Source: Strobilurus pachycystidiatus
Lineage: Eukaryota; Basidiomycota; Agaricomycetes; Agaricales; Physalacriaceae
Length of the DNA: 64,000 nucleotides
NCBI GenBank assembly: GCA_019915135.1
Contig: JAHLMK010000001.1
Coordinates: forward strand, 6,386,001 to 6,450,000
Reading direction: 5' to 3'
Of this stretch, positions 10,907-20,865 are shown in pieces (the stretch's first letter is position 1; every line of letters starts with the position of its first letter). The notes under the pieces are model-generated. The model was not told where the DNA came from and did not search any database. It saw only the letters and a program-made list of their open reading frames with translations. The position numbers were made by a program, and so were the translations under genes.

Positions 10907-11584
10907 GGCGCTTTCCTCTTGTATATCTCTATCGAATGATCATGTGTTTCGATCTAGGCCCGAGTGCCCAAGTCCGGAAAAGCGTTGCTTTGTGACGAAA
11001 CGTTCAAGAGCCATCTGGTTCGTCGGAGTGCATTCCCGCTGTTGACCAATTTTATCACCGGTGAGTATCATTCCTCTCACCTTCGTCCACCTTCTTAGCA
11101 AGCCGCAGATGCAGTCTGGTTACCGCTCTCTGACAGCCTATGAGGTTCAGGCGGGTCGTACCGATGGAGGGTCCGTGATTTCGTCGCTTTCCGAAACACG
11201 ACTAATTGTTCGCAGTATCAATTCGTGCCAGATGACGAACACCTTCCACGGTCTAGTTCACCAACACCAATGCACATGTCCAAGCCGACTCGCCATTGGT
11301 CTCAAATTGCTCAAGGAGAACGGTCGGAGCCAAATACATGGTGAAAGTGTTGAAAGCTTCTGGCCAAAGAGACTTGTGTCGACTAGTCCGAATACGTAGC
11401 TATGTAGCCCTGAACGCGCATGTTAAGACCAAGATAGAATCACCTGGTCATGTCGCCGTACCGTATTCGGGAATGATTAGGTGCTTGTGCGGTAGGCCCG
11501 TGTGCCCCAATAAGGAAATTGTCTTTGCTTTGTGGTGCGGCACAGGTTGAAACAATGAGAAGTAATTCTCTGTTTCTCTCCGCC
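10907..11584. other. Intergenic between paralog 3 and KDZ gene
   Basis: About 680 bases without a supported gene. Short open stretches on the plus strand lack coding character. A GTGAGT donor near 11061 and AG sites suggest transcribed leader sequence or gene debris. No repeat is seen. Confidence 0.3.
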
Positions 11585-14500
11585 ATGCCAAGAGCTGACT
11601 ACCGAACGAAAGCGCAAAAAGATGCTGACGAGCTGGCTGAGATACGAGATCTGGAACGTAACGGATCCATTCGAACGTTGGAGACCGAACGACCCAAGCC
11701 CATCGCCGCCAGGCTCACACGATTCGACAGCGATGGAAAGATGCTCGTCGAGAAGCACACGATCGAGCCCCAGCCGCTCAAGCTCTACGTTCCTCCCACC
11801 CAACCTCAAGGGCGAGGCGAAGCACCAGACAATAATTCCAATGACGGTGACGAGGAGGACGATGAAGTGGAAGAGGTCGAGAACGGCAGCCATACGCAGG
11901 TAACTGTACGTTCATCTCAACAGATAGCTGGAATCTGATTGGCGGTCCGCAGACACGGAAATGCCTGCAGGCTCTCCTCGACGCGTCGCCTCGACTTCAT
12001 GATTTGCTGATGGAGACGGAGGTAGAAGCAAACACTTCCGACATCTGTCCATGCGGTCGTAACCTCCCCCGTACTGTGAGGTGTACGAAATGCATTGAGT
12101 ACGGTGTGTGGTGCTCCGAGTGCTTTGTGGACCGACACAGAAACATCTGGACCCATTGGGCACAAGTGTGGCAACCGCTGGATGGGTGCTTTGCTCGTTG
12201 TGATATCAGCGCCTTGAAGTTCTTTCCTCAGCTCGGTCACGCCGGTGGAGAGTGCCACTCTCCTTACACTCCTGTTCAGTTCATTGTGGTGGATGTCGAA
12301 GGCGTTCACGATACGACATTGCGATTCTGTAACTGCAAAGTCGGCGGTGTTGATCGGCTTTCGCAACTCATGCGGGCGCGCTTGTTCCCAGCTACTGTCG
12401 CCCGCCCGGAGATCGCCTTCAGCTTCGAGTTGCTTCGAACACTACAACTCCAGCATCTAGAGTGCACGGCCAATATTCATGACCTCACCGCCTACCTACA
12501 GAGGCTTACGAATAATGAGTATCCCTGGTTGGTTGCTGTGAGTTTTCATACATCCCTCAACGTAGTTCATTCACTGATCACGATACCAGCAACTCAGCAA
12601 GCAGCTGCGGAGGGTTCTACGCATATGGAGCCTGCTCCTGGCCGAACGTCGAAGCGGCTCTATCTTCGACAAGCATCAGATCGGCTTCCCAAACCGTCAA
12701 GCCGACTCGCTGCTCGTTTACTGCCCCATGTGCCCGGAAAACGGGGCTAACATGGAGAAGGAGTGGCAATTGACTCCTGAAGAGTACTCGTAAGCTGCGC
12801 CCTATGACTGTTGCACGACGAAATGACTGATACATAGGATAGACATCTCATCGCGGCTTTCAACACTCTTGACGGCAATTTCAAGATATGCATGGGAAGC
12901 ATGAACGAGAACAACGAGGATATCGACTTTTTGCGCGGCCGTGGTCTCCAGCCACTGCTCGATGAATTCGCTGACTACCGAAAGACCGCCTTTCCTTCGC
13001 CAACGAATAAGCGCGAAGTGAGTCAAGCTTTCGCGTTCAGTGGCGTACACTCTGACTGACGTTCCCAGAAAATACCGTGTAACAACCTCAAGTCAACGCA
13101 ACAGCACGTCCGCAATGCCGACTGCGTGTACAATGGTATCGGGCAAGGACAATGCTCACATGTCTTCGTCAAATCCACCGCCGACTTTCCCAAAGGAGAA
13201 GAGTATGTGGCAGTTCGCCTGTCTCCGCGCATTCCTGACGTGCAGTTCTCTCAGTCAAATCACCATGGACCTGGTCACGAAATTGCTCTATCTACGATCC
13301 GGATTTCCCGAGAACCCAGCGGCTCAGGACCGGCTGCAACCAAGTTCGCTGTCTTACGATTCGCACTGTCAATATGGCGTGTACATTCTTCATCGCTTCG
13401 AACATCCTTATCTGCGTTCGACGAAACTCCACATCAAGAATGCGACGCAACTCATCAATGCCGCTCACGTCTACACCCACGCATGTGGATGTATATACAG
13501 ATTTGGGTCCTTCTATGTCGAAAATCAGTGCCACTTTCATGGCGAGACGTGCGAGCATTTCTGGCCCAAGTCGAACGCCTACGCGCCAATGATCTTCCAT
13601 ATGAATCGACATTACGGACATCAAATCTACTTTGGAGTGGCTATGGATTGGAATTGGAAGAAAACCGTGAATGCTGGTGAGTATCTCGATCATGATAGGC
13701 CATCGTGTATAACATGCTAAGCCGCCGCCGCTAGTCAACGAACTTCACAAGAACACCACTTACGCACGAAAGATGTACATGCGCTACAAGCACGAGTTCA
13801 AACTGGTCACCCTACAGAATGTGGATTACATTGACGGATGGAGATCGGCTTATCCAGATCGACACAAGCGCGGTCAGCACTTCAAGATATCGGGGAGCGG
13901 CAAGAGCAAGGTCATCCTGAGTCCGTACAAGGAGCGGGAGATGAAAGGTACTCACGACTCACTACCTCCGAATCGGACAAAGCTGACTTTTCGTGTTCAG
14001 TTCCGTGCATGGACTCTGTGCTTGAGACGTTATTGCAGAATCCACACAGTCTGGCATGTATTGGCAATGTCACTTCCGATATCCTCGCCAAATGGATGAA
14101 CGATGGTCTCACCATTGAAGCTAGACAGTAAGACCTACTTTTGTACCAAACAACTGCGAGTAACATGATGAACACAGGCGTCATGTCCGTGCTCTTCGTA
14201 CTCGTCTGGCAAAATACAGCTCTGCCACAGACGATGAACGCGTCAAGCGCGCGCGGACGACTCTGCACGAAGAGCTTGAGCCCTGGTTGATACTACGGAA
14301 GAAGTTCTTCGGAGAGCTGGTGCCATACGAAAAGCGGGAGACGCGTACACCGATGAGTCAAGAGCGCCGGTACACAAAGTCGGGGAATGTGGAGGACTGG
14401 ATGCTGTGTCTGCCTTCGCAATTGGCGCCTGATGTACAGCTATCTTTGCAAGCGGCGACGGATCAGGAACAAGCTATGCGACTTGCACTGGCCTTCCAAG

Positions 14501-15552
14501 CCATCCGACTGGTGATACTGGTGGCGCGCGAGCTTCTGGCTCTTGGCTACGATAAACGACAAGCCAAGTTTCAAGGTCCCATTACGAAGAGCCGGGCACG
14601 CATCTCTCGCGCAAAATTTCGACGAGACGAAGCCATCATGACCTTCAATGATCACTTCATTGCTCTACGGAATCTCAATGGGGTGGAAGGTTCGCCTTTG
14701 GCTTGCGTGGAGGCGGAGATGACAATCAAAGATACCTATGTCGCCAAGTCGATGGATGGCCTGCGTCAACCGTTAGACTCTAGTCGTCAAGATGGCCAGG
14801 CCCATCTATATTATCATCAGCACCAGACGACCATGATGGGCGAGGGTTTTACAGAGCGCGCAAACAAACGAACTCTCGAACAGGCGGCTCCCGGTACGCC
14901 TCGAACGCGTATGAATGTACTTGCACTGACCTGACTTGAAACTAGGCCCTTCACAACCTGCCAAGAGATCGAAAGGAACCGCCGCAAACCCTCGAAGTGG
15001 GTGCTAAACATAGCGGACTCCTTCAGCACACTAACGTTCTTCTTACAGAAAAGAACCCTCCCAAAGGGGACGGGTGGCCGTATGAGATCTTGATTCGTGG
15101 AAAGCTTGACGATGCGGAAGTTGAGGCATGGGAGACAGACGGTATGGCTGTCTCTATATGTCGGTCCCCTCTCTGACACTGTATCTCTAGGTGAACGTGT
15201 ACGCTATTTCCGGACAGAGGCTGAGATGCGCAGGTGGCGAGAGCAGCACGAACGGATGCAGGCGGAATTCCTGAACGTCATTCGCATGTTCGAAAGAGAG
15301 CAAGAGACGTGGATCAAGTGTGCGGAAGCCTGTTCCAAAACGGCTTCGCCAAAACTCGGTTACATCGCATACGCCCGTGAGCATGCCGCAATGTTCGGTC
15401 GCATGATTGAACGAGCTCGTTTGCGGGTCAGAGCTTGCGGGTACGGCCATATACTGCAGCTGCCCAAGGATGAACTATTCTACAAGCATTGCGAAAGAGT
15501 CCGTGCAGGAAAAGCGCCGATGTTCATGTCGGCCACTGGACAAGCTGTGTAA
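11585..15552 (+). mobile_element. KDZ-family transposase gene, apparently intact
   Basis: Twelve exons join in phase to 1130 aa: 11585-11899, 11953-12537, 12590-12789, 12843-13017, 13069-13202, 13255-13676, 13735-13947, 14001-14127, 14178-14893, 14946-14996, 15049-15141 and 15191-15552. Residues 137-162 carry a cysteine cluster (CPC, CTKC, CSEC) followed by HRNIWTHWAQVW, the CxC2-like N-terminal domain of KDZ (Kyakuja-Dileera-Zisupton) transposases. The RNase H-fold triad can be followed: Asp 377 in NTLDGNF, Asp 505 in SYDSHCQYGV, and Glu 567/570 in HGETCEHFW. The C-terminus has the usual VRYFRTEAEMRRWREQHERM helix region. The enzyme would cut and paste its own DNA in the nucleus. No stop or frameshift was found, so the gene may be active or recently active. 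It lies downstream of, and co-oriented with, the three small paralogs. Confidence 0.85.
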
Positions 15553-15864
15553 TTTTTGTGTCATTCTTCCTGACACCGAATGCTCACACCTGCCGTAGTT
15601 TCGATTTGGATCTCCCACAGATGGCCATAGAAGATCCAGAAGATGGAATATAGTATCAAATTTTGTACCAATCAATGAACACCCGTCGTACTGCCGTGCC
15701 AGTCTCCATTGCATCTGCCCAAGTCTCGGACTGCGCCAAATCTTTTCGCGAGATAAGATAGCAGGATTGGTCAGACCGATCGCGACAGTAACAAACAGGA
15801 AAGGATCCCGCCTCCCAAACTACGCACCCATCCCGCCTCTCATCAACACACCCACCAGCTCGTC
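15553..15864. other. Intergenic spacer
   Basis: 3' end of the transposase gene and upstream region of the next gene. No ORF or repeat is supported. Confidence 0.3.
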
Positions 15865-16414
15865 ATGGCTACCCATACGCCCCAATATTTGCTACTCGCG
15901 AACCCAACGCCGCCGGAATTGTTCGCCCCCTACGCAAAAAGCGATTTCAGCCTCGCGGAAATGGCGCTCTACGATTCGGTGCAGAAATACGCCGGAGAGT
16001 TTGGCGCGTTCGGAGCGTGTTTCGTCCTGATGTGAGTCTTTCTTGTGTTCTTATTCTTGGAAATTGGGTCTCTGACGGATCGAACCGTGTATTCTAGGCC
16101 CACTGGCTACCATCTCTCCCCTCCAGACAACAAGGAGAGCCTCAAGCAAAAGCATTTGACGCTGCGAGTCTACGGTCACGATGGTTGGGCGCTGGGCGCT
16201 ATTGAGTGGGCAGGAAAGCGGCAGGGCGGATCGAAGTGCTTCAATCACTGGAGAGACGAGCGGTGGAGGGTATACGACGCTGAGGCGCAGTACGGCGAAT
16301 TACCCGTCGATGAGCGTCCGCGAGAGTGGTTCTTTAGGCGTGAAGGGCATCTGAGGGTATGTGGCTGTCAATTCCGGGACATACTCAATGCTAACCTTGG
16401 CGCAGATGGATTAG
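15865..16414 (+). CDS. Small unrecognised protein, 144 aa
   Basis: Three exons (15865-16031, 16098-16356, 16406-16414) join in phase. The last contributes only Met-Asp-stop. Readable blocks are LAEMALYDSVQKYAGEFGAF, a join giving FVLMPTGYHLSPPDN, and a Trp-rich half (DGWALGAIEWAGKR, HWRDERWRVYD, REWFFRREGHLR). All three introns' borders are GT-AG, and the second intron has a CTAAC branch site. I do not recognise the family. The position just behind the KDZ gene allows it to be element cargo or an unrelated host gene. Confidence 0.55.
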
Positions 16415-16887
16415 GCAAGCGTTCGCGAGTGTGGCGCAGTTTTTTGGGACTCGATTCTTTAGTATCCTTTTCAATCGCTTTTGTTTGTATCTTTGCTCGC
16501 TGTCTTGTTGTCTATTCTGTACTTTGCCATTGTCTGTATTCGCTAAATAACCCCCTTACCTACCTACCTACATCGACCTATATAACAACTTGTCACTCTG
16601 CTGACGCGGGCACTCGTCCTGTGCTCTGTGCGCTGTGCCTGGTGCCTATGCACTTTGCACATCAACTGAGCCTGGACACGTTGCCAGGTCCGACGGCTGA
16701 CTCAGCATTTGCCCTTTCGTTGCAACCACCACCATCAACAGCGACGACGACGTGGTCCACGACGTGGCCGCAGGCAGTCGTTGCCTAACGGACGGACGCG
16801 TTCGGCGGCGGTAGCCATGATGGCGACACGGACCACGGACCACGACAACGCGGCCTGTTGCGTTCGAAGACGCGACAATGACGAGCA
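16415..16887. other. 3' pyrimidine-rich region with 18 bp echo of the palindrome
   Basis: T/C-rich sequence, likely the 3' end of the preceding gene, with a CTAC/CTAT run near 16560-16585. Positions 16648-16665 (ATGCACTTTGCACATCAA) are the exact reverse complement of 6784-6801 in the left arm of the 157 bp palindrome. The two copies bracket the KDZ gene and its neighbours in inverted orientation. No gene is seen. Confidence 0.35.
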
Positions 16888-17190
16888 CGACGACGATGGG
16901 GCCGGTCACAGCGACGAGGACGACGGTGGCGAGGACGACGACGGTGGCGGGAGAGTAACGGTGACGACGGTGGGCGAGAGTCACGGCGAGGACGACGACG
17001 GTGGCGAGGACGACGACGACGGTGGCGAGGACGACGACGACGGTGGCGGGAGAGTCACGGCGACGAGGACGACCACGGTGGCGAGGACGACGGCGGCAGC
17101 GGAGAGTCATGGCGAGGACGACGACGGTGGCGAGGACGGCGGCTGCAGCGAGGACGGCGGTGGTGAGGACGGCAGCCACGGCTGATGCTG
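16888..17190. repeat. GAC/GGC-rich minisatellite
   Basis: Imperfect tandem repetition of GAGGACGACGACGGTGGC and close variants, mixed with GGGAGAGTCACGGC blocks. Open frames on both strands (for example Val/Ala/Thr-rich on the minus strand) are products of the low-complexity composition. Confidence 0.7.
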
Positions 17191-17389
17191 ATGACAATGC
17201 GCACACGCGTCAGCAGCAGCCACGACGACGACAAAGGCAGCGGCGACCACGGACGACGACTAGACGCCAGACGGCGATCTCATTCGGCAGGCGCGTTGAG
17301 TTTTGATGCACTCAAAACCTCGCGCAGATTCATGTCCCCATCATCATCATTTTCAGCCAACCCAACCCCGGATTCTGGTGGGCGCAGTC

Positions 17390-17735
17390 AGGACTCGTGA
17401 CTCGATTGTTGGATGGACTCGAGTCGAGTTCGAGTTTGGGTGGAATTTGAGTCGAGTCGAGTTCGAGTTTAGGTGAATTTTGAGTCGATTGAGTCGAGTC
17501 GAGTTCGACTCGGGTGGACTCTTGAGTCGGTTGGAGTTCGAGTCGGAACTCGAGTCACGCAAACTCGAGTTGTAACTCGAGTTCGGACTCAACCCACACG
17601 CTGTATGCATTCACATCGTATTTTTTAGTCCTCTGTCAAGGGTAGGTGTAGTACAATTCAATATTTATTCGTGGACAAAAAGCGGAAGGATTTTCGAGTT
17701 CGAGTTAAAACTCGACTCATTCCGGTCACGACCGG
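17390..17735. repeat. GAGTC/GAGTTCGAGT satellite
   Basis: Repeats of GAGTCGAGTCGAGTTCGAGT with a loose spacing of about 35-40 bp between 17400 and 17590, plus a second patch at 17695-17735. The second patch lies inside the last codons of the truncated helicase frame, so it marks or caused the truncation. Confidence 0.65.
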
Positions 17736-19098
17736 GAAAACTTGAGTTTAGTCTGTCATCTTTTTGGTTCCTCAATGGGCCGCCTTTCTTTTTCCCTTGC
17801 GCTCCTCCCTCCAGTTGCCCCGACTCGTAGAATCCTATCACCTTCCCGACGAGACCGTTGACCAAGACGTCGTCTATGTTCTTGACCAGCATTACCTGTG
17901 CTCCAACTTTCAAAACCAGTTCCTCCTCCACCATCAAGGTCGAATCAAGAAAGTTTTTCGACCCTGTGTCCGTCGCCTCGTACAGGAACGTTTCAGCGTG
18001 GAGGCCGTTGAGATGTCTGTCGTTAGCTTCCTTCACCGCCTTCCGCGTCGAGAACAGCTCTGTTGGCAGCAACTCGTTCATCTTCGACACCGGAACACCT
18101 GAGCCCTGTTTACCCGTCATGATATGCTCGACGGGCAACTCTCTGGATAGCGACTTGAACAGCGTGACCGCGTCCTCCGTCGGCGTCCCCATACGTACAG
18201 AGTTTAAAGCGTTTACCAAACCTTTCCTGCCTAGTCAGACCTGAACAGAGATGAAGACACGCAGGGCCTACTGTTGTCTGTTTGTCGAAACACTTTCACC
18301 AGCTGCACCTCGCGGTCCAGCGTGTCCCTCCATGCCGCTGACTCGAAAGCGAAGAGAGGCTCCCGAGAACCGGTAGTCACCGGTGGGAGCTGCAGGAAAT
18401 CTCCCGTAACCACCACTTGCAGGCCCCCGAACGGCTTATCGAAGTTTTTCCTGATCGTCTGTGCAATCTTACCCATCATGTTGAACGTCGGTGAGTCTAT
18501 CATTGAAACTGCCCTCCGTCAGCTTGCGAAACGCACATGTTTTGCAGCTCACTTTCGTCTATGATGAGCACCTTGGCCTCCAGCCATCTTTTCTTCGCCC
18601 CCTTGCACTTCCTAATCCACGCTACAACGTCCTCCAGCTTTTCACCGTTGGTCTTCAGGCAGCCCCAGGAATTCACTGTTTGTCCTGTGGCTGATTAGCT
18701 GTGGGCTGCCAAACTGAAAACCGCTTCCCCCCACCTCCAATGTTTGCTGCTGCCTTGCCTGTGCTGGCGGTGACCGCCACTGCCGGACCATTGAACTTCT
18801 TCTTGAGGGCAATGATGATGGCCCTCAGGAGCAGTGATTTCCCCGTACCTATCTCAAGTCAGACCATTCCAGGAGCTCCCCACGTCCGGTGAAACATACC
18901 AGCCGCGCCTGTGAAGAAGATACTCTTCCCCTCCTCCACCACCATCTTCATAACACGTGCTTGCTCGCCACTCAAACACACCTCGCTGACTTCCAAAGCG
19001 CCCGAGTCTTTCGACACCGCCACCACCGGAACAGGCGCCGAAAAAAAGTCGCGGATAGTACGCTTGGGCGGCTCGCTCCGTTTCGTTGATCTGGGCAT
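17665..19098 (-). pseudogene. PIF1-family helicase, C-terminally truncated
   Basis: Five exons join in phase: 19098-18900, 18848-18735, 18684-18553, 18508-18272 and 18230-17665, giving 415 codons. The PIF1 family are 5'-to-3' DNA helicases acting at telomeres, G-quadruplexes and in mitochondria. Visible motifs are Walker A GAAGTGKS (64-71, across intron 1), AVTASTGKAAANIGG (Ia), LIIDEISMID (II, across intron 3), VVVTGDFLQLPPV (III, 180-192), LVKVFRQ, FSTRKAVKEAND and AQVMLVKN...LVNGLVGKVIGF. After the last motif the frame soon enters GAGTC satellite and stops. The C-terminal motifs V/VI (IHKSQGQT, VALSRA) are missing, so helicase activity is unlikely. KRTIRDFF at residues 12-19 resembles a PCNA-binding motif with Lys for Gln. 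It is divergently paired with the gene at 19187. Confidence 0.8.
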
Positions 19099-19186
19099 GA
19101 TGCAAGCGCGATCATCCCCTGCGAGAAACATACTAGAACGGCCGCGGACATCACGTGGCTCTCGTCTCTCTCTTTCCTCCCTCGTC
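19099..19186. promoter_or_regulatory. Bidirectional intergenic region (88 bp)
   Basis: Only 88 bp separates the ATG of the PIF1-like gene from the ATG of the divergent gene at 19187, so the two would share a promoter. The segment includes a CT-rich tract near 19160-19182. No specific factor site is recognised. Confidence 0.35.
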
Positions 19187-19970
19187 ATGTCGCAGCAACC
19201 TTTCTCGCAAGACAGCCTCTGTGATTACCTCGAAACCACATTCGACTTTGTTGCCACCCCTTTCATTCGGAGCATATTTTGGCACCACCTCCCCGAACAA
19301 GGGGAAACCTACCCTTGGGATCGTGAAAGGGCCCCAGCTTCCAAGCAGGCCTTCCGCAACGTCAGTTCCCCTCTTCCGTGACTTTATTCGGCTCGATAAT
19401 CCGGTCCGCCTTTAGGCTGCCAAGAAAACCGTACTCGACGGCGTACAACTGCTCTCCCGTCACCGGCAACTCGTCCAAGTGGACGGCTACTTTTATAACC
19501 AAAGGCTCGACCAACTTTCGACCCTTGCCAAGCACGAGCTTTCCATGGACATGAAGGGATTCCTCTATCGGCTCCACGCGTTGCGCCTCGTTGACTTGTA
19601 CCTCTTCGACCTCCCTCCCAATGTGCGCGTGGATGCCATTGACCCTGCCCTCCACCAAAGCACCATGAATGTGGCTAACCTTCTTCTATCTACCCTCGAG
19701 AACCTTTCCAAGGGCGCGAAGTCTTTCCTTTCCTCTGAAGCATCCCTCCTGGCCGCGGCCCGCTCCGCTGCTCCACATGTTTCGCAAGGTGATGATCCTG
19801 GCTCCCAAGCCATATCTGAAGTAGAGTCCCCAACGAGTATATACCCGGGTATTGGGATACCCACCCCGCCGGGTAATGACTTCCTGAAGGCCTGGCCCAA
19901 TCCACACCCATTACCCAGGTATAGCGTGAGCAAGTATGGGTGTGGGTATCTAACAAGTATCATGTATTAA
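19187..19970 (+). CDS. Unrecognised protein divergent to PIF1-like gene, 3' end disrupted
   Basis: Two exons (19187-19360 and 19416-19970) are separated by a GTCAGT...TTTAG intron at phase 0, giving 242 codons. The first about 215 residues look like a helical, soluble protein (DSLCDYLETTFDFVATPF, HELSMDMKGFLYRLHALRL, VDLYLFDLPPNVRVDAIDP). From about 19837 the frame runs into a TACCCGGGTA-type element and ends there. The native C-terminus is therefore probably lost or altered. The family is not recognised. The pairing with a PIF1-like helicase may mean the two came together as parts of one mobile or capture-prone unit, but this is a guess. Confidence 0.5.
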
Positions 19971-20262
19971 CATCTGAGTATTGAAATACTCGGGTATCGA
20001 AGCAGATATGTAGCAATTTATATACTTATATCTTGTATTTTTGGGGCCCTGTTGACTTGCCATAGGTTGTATTGCTAGCACAGGTAAGGTGTTCATCGAC
20101 ATTTGGCCAAACAGTATCTCATGTGCCCAGTGAGGATGGCCTGATTGCTGCGGGTTCAATTCTCATGGGGGTCATTTTGTTCCAACCCTCAAAGGTGTGA
20201 GTACAGCAAGTATACCCCTGAGCTTGAGGTCTGGCCCGTTACTTACCCGTTACCCGGGTATG
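19837..20262. mobile_element. Small TACCCGGGTA-ended element (MITE-like), putative
   Basis: The left edge carries TATACCCGGGTATTGGGATA and the right edge carries CGTTACCCGGGTATGC. Read inward from both sides, ends of the type TACCCGGGTA..CGGG are similar, as expected for degenerate terminal inverted repeats about 420 bp apart. No coding capacity is seen inside. The exact ends and a target duplication could not be fixed. Confidence 0.4.
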
Positions 20263-20269
20263 CAATCCT

Positions 20270-20635
20270 ATCTATCTAATAGACTTTTTTGCTAGCAAGA
20301 AAAATTTCCTTTTATGGATGCAAAACAGCTAGAAACGTGACGGGAAACAGCTAGAAATGTGACAGAAAACAGTCAGAAACGTGACCATATTAGCTAGAAA
20401 TGTGACACAATCACCCACCAACTATCCATCTATCTATCTAATCCTCTTTTTCGCTAGCAAGAAAAATTTCCTTTTATGGACGCAAAACGGCTAGAAGCGT
20501 GACTATATCAGCTGGAAACGTGACCACATCAGCTAGAAACGTCACACTAAACAGCTAGAAACGTGACCATATTAGCTAGAAACGTGACCATATTAGCTAG
20601 AAATGTGACACAATCAGTCACCAACTATTGACCAG
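20270..20635. repeat. AGCTAGAAACGTGAC interspersed repeats in a duplicated block
   Basis: At least ten copies of a roughly 20 bp unit AGCTAGAAACGTGACCATAT and variants. They lie in two consecutive blocks that each start with a CTATCTAAT...GCTAGCAAGAAAAATTTCC leader (about 20275 and 20445). No gene is seen. Confidence 0.6.
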
Positions 20636-20682
20636 ACAATACGACGAGTTATGTTTGTCTTTCCTTGTATGGACGAGTTGCA

Positions 20683-20712
20683 GTTCAAAGTCAAGGTCAG
20701 ATGACTTTGAAC
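20683..20712. repeat. Perfect GTTCAAAGT / ACTTTGAAC inverted motif
   Basis: Nine-base arms at 20683-20691 and 20704-20712 with a 12-base spacer. The same inverted motif recurs in the introns and satellite to the right. Confidence 0.6.
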
Positions 20713-20865
20713 ACATTATCCATCTATCTTTCATGTATGAGTCTTGGACTCAATTCAAGTATGATGATAGCCCACGCAGATGTAGGTTAGGCAACAAAGA
20801 AAGTCCAAACAGCAGCTGAGTCTGCTGCTCTGTGGGAGTACATTCAAACTATGCGACAATGCTTT

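Noticed and set aside
16646..17206. 186-codon minus-strand frame rich in Val/Ala/Thr
   Set aside because: It is a translation of the GAC/GGC minisatellite with no domain.
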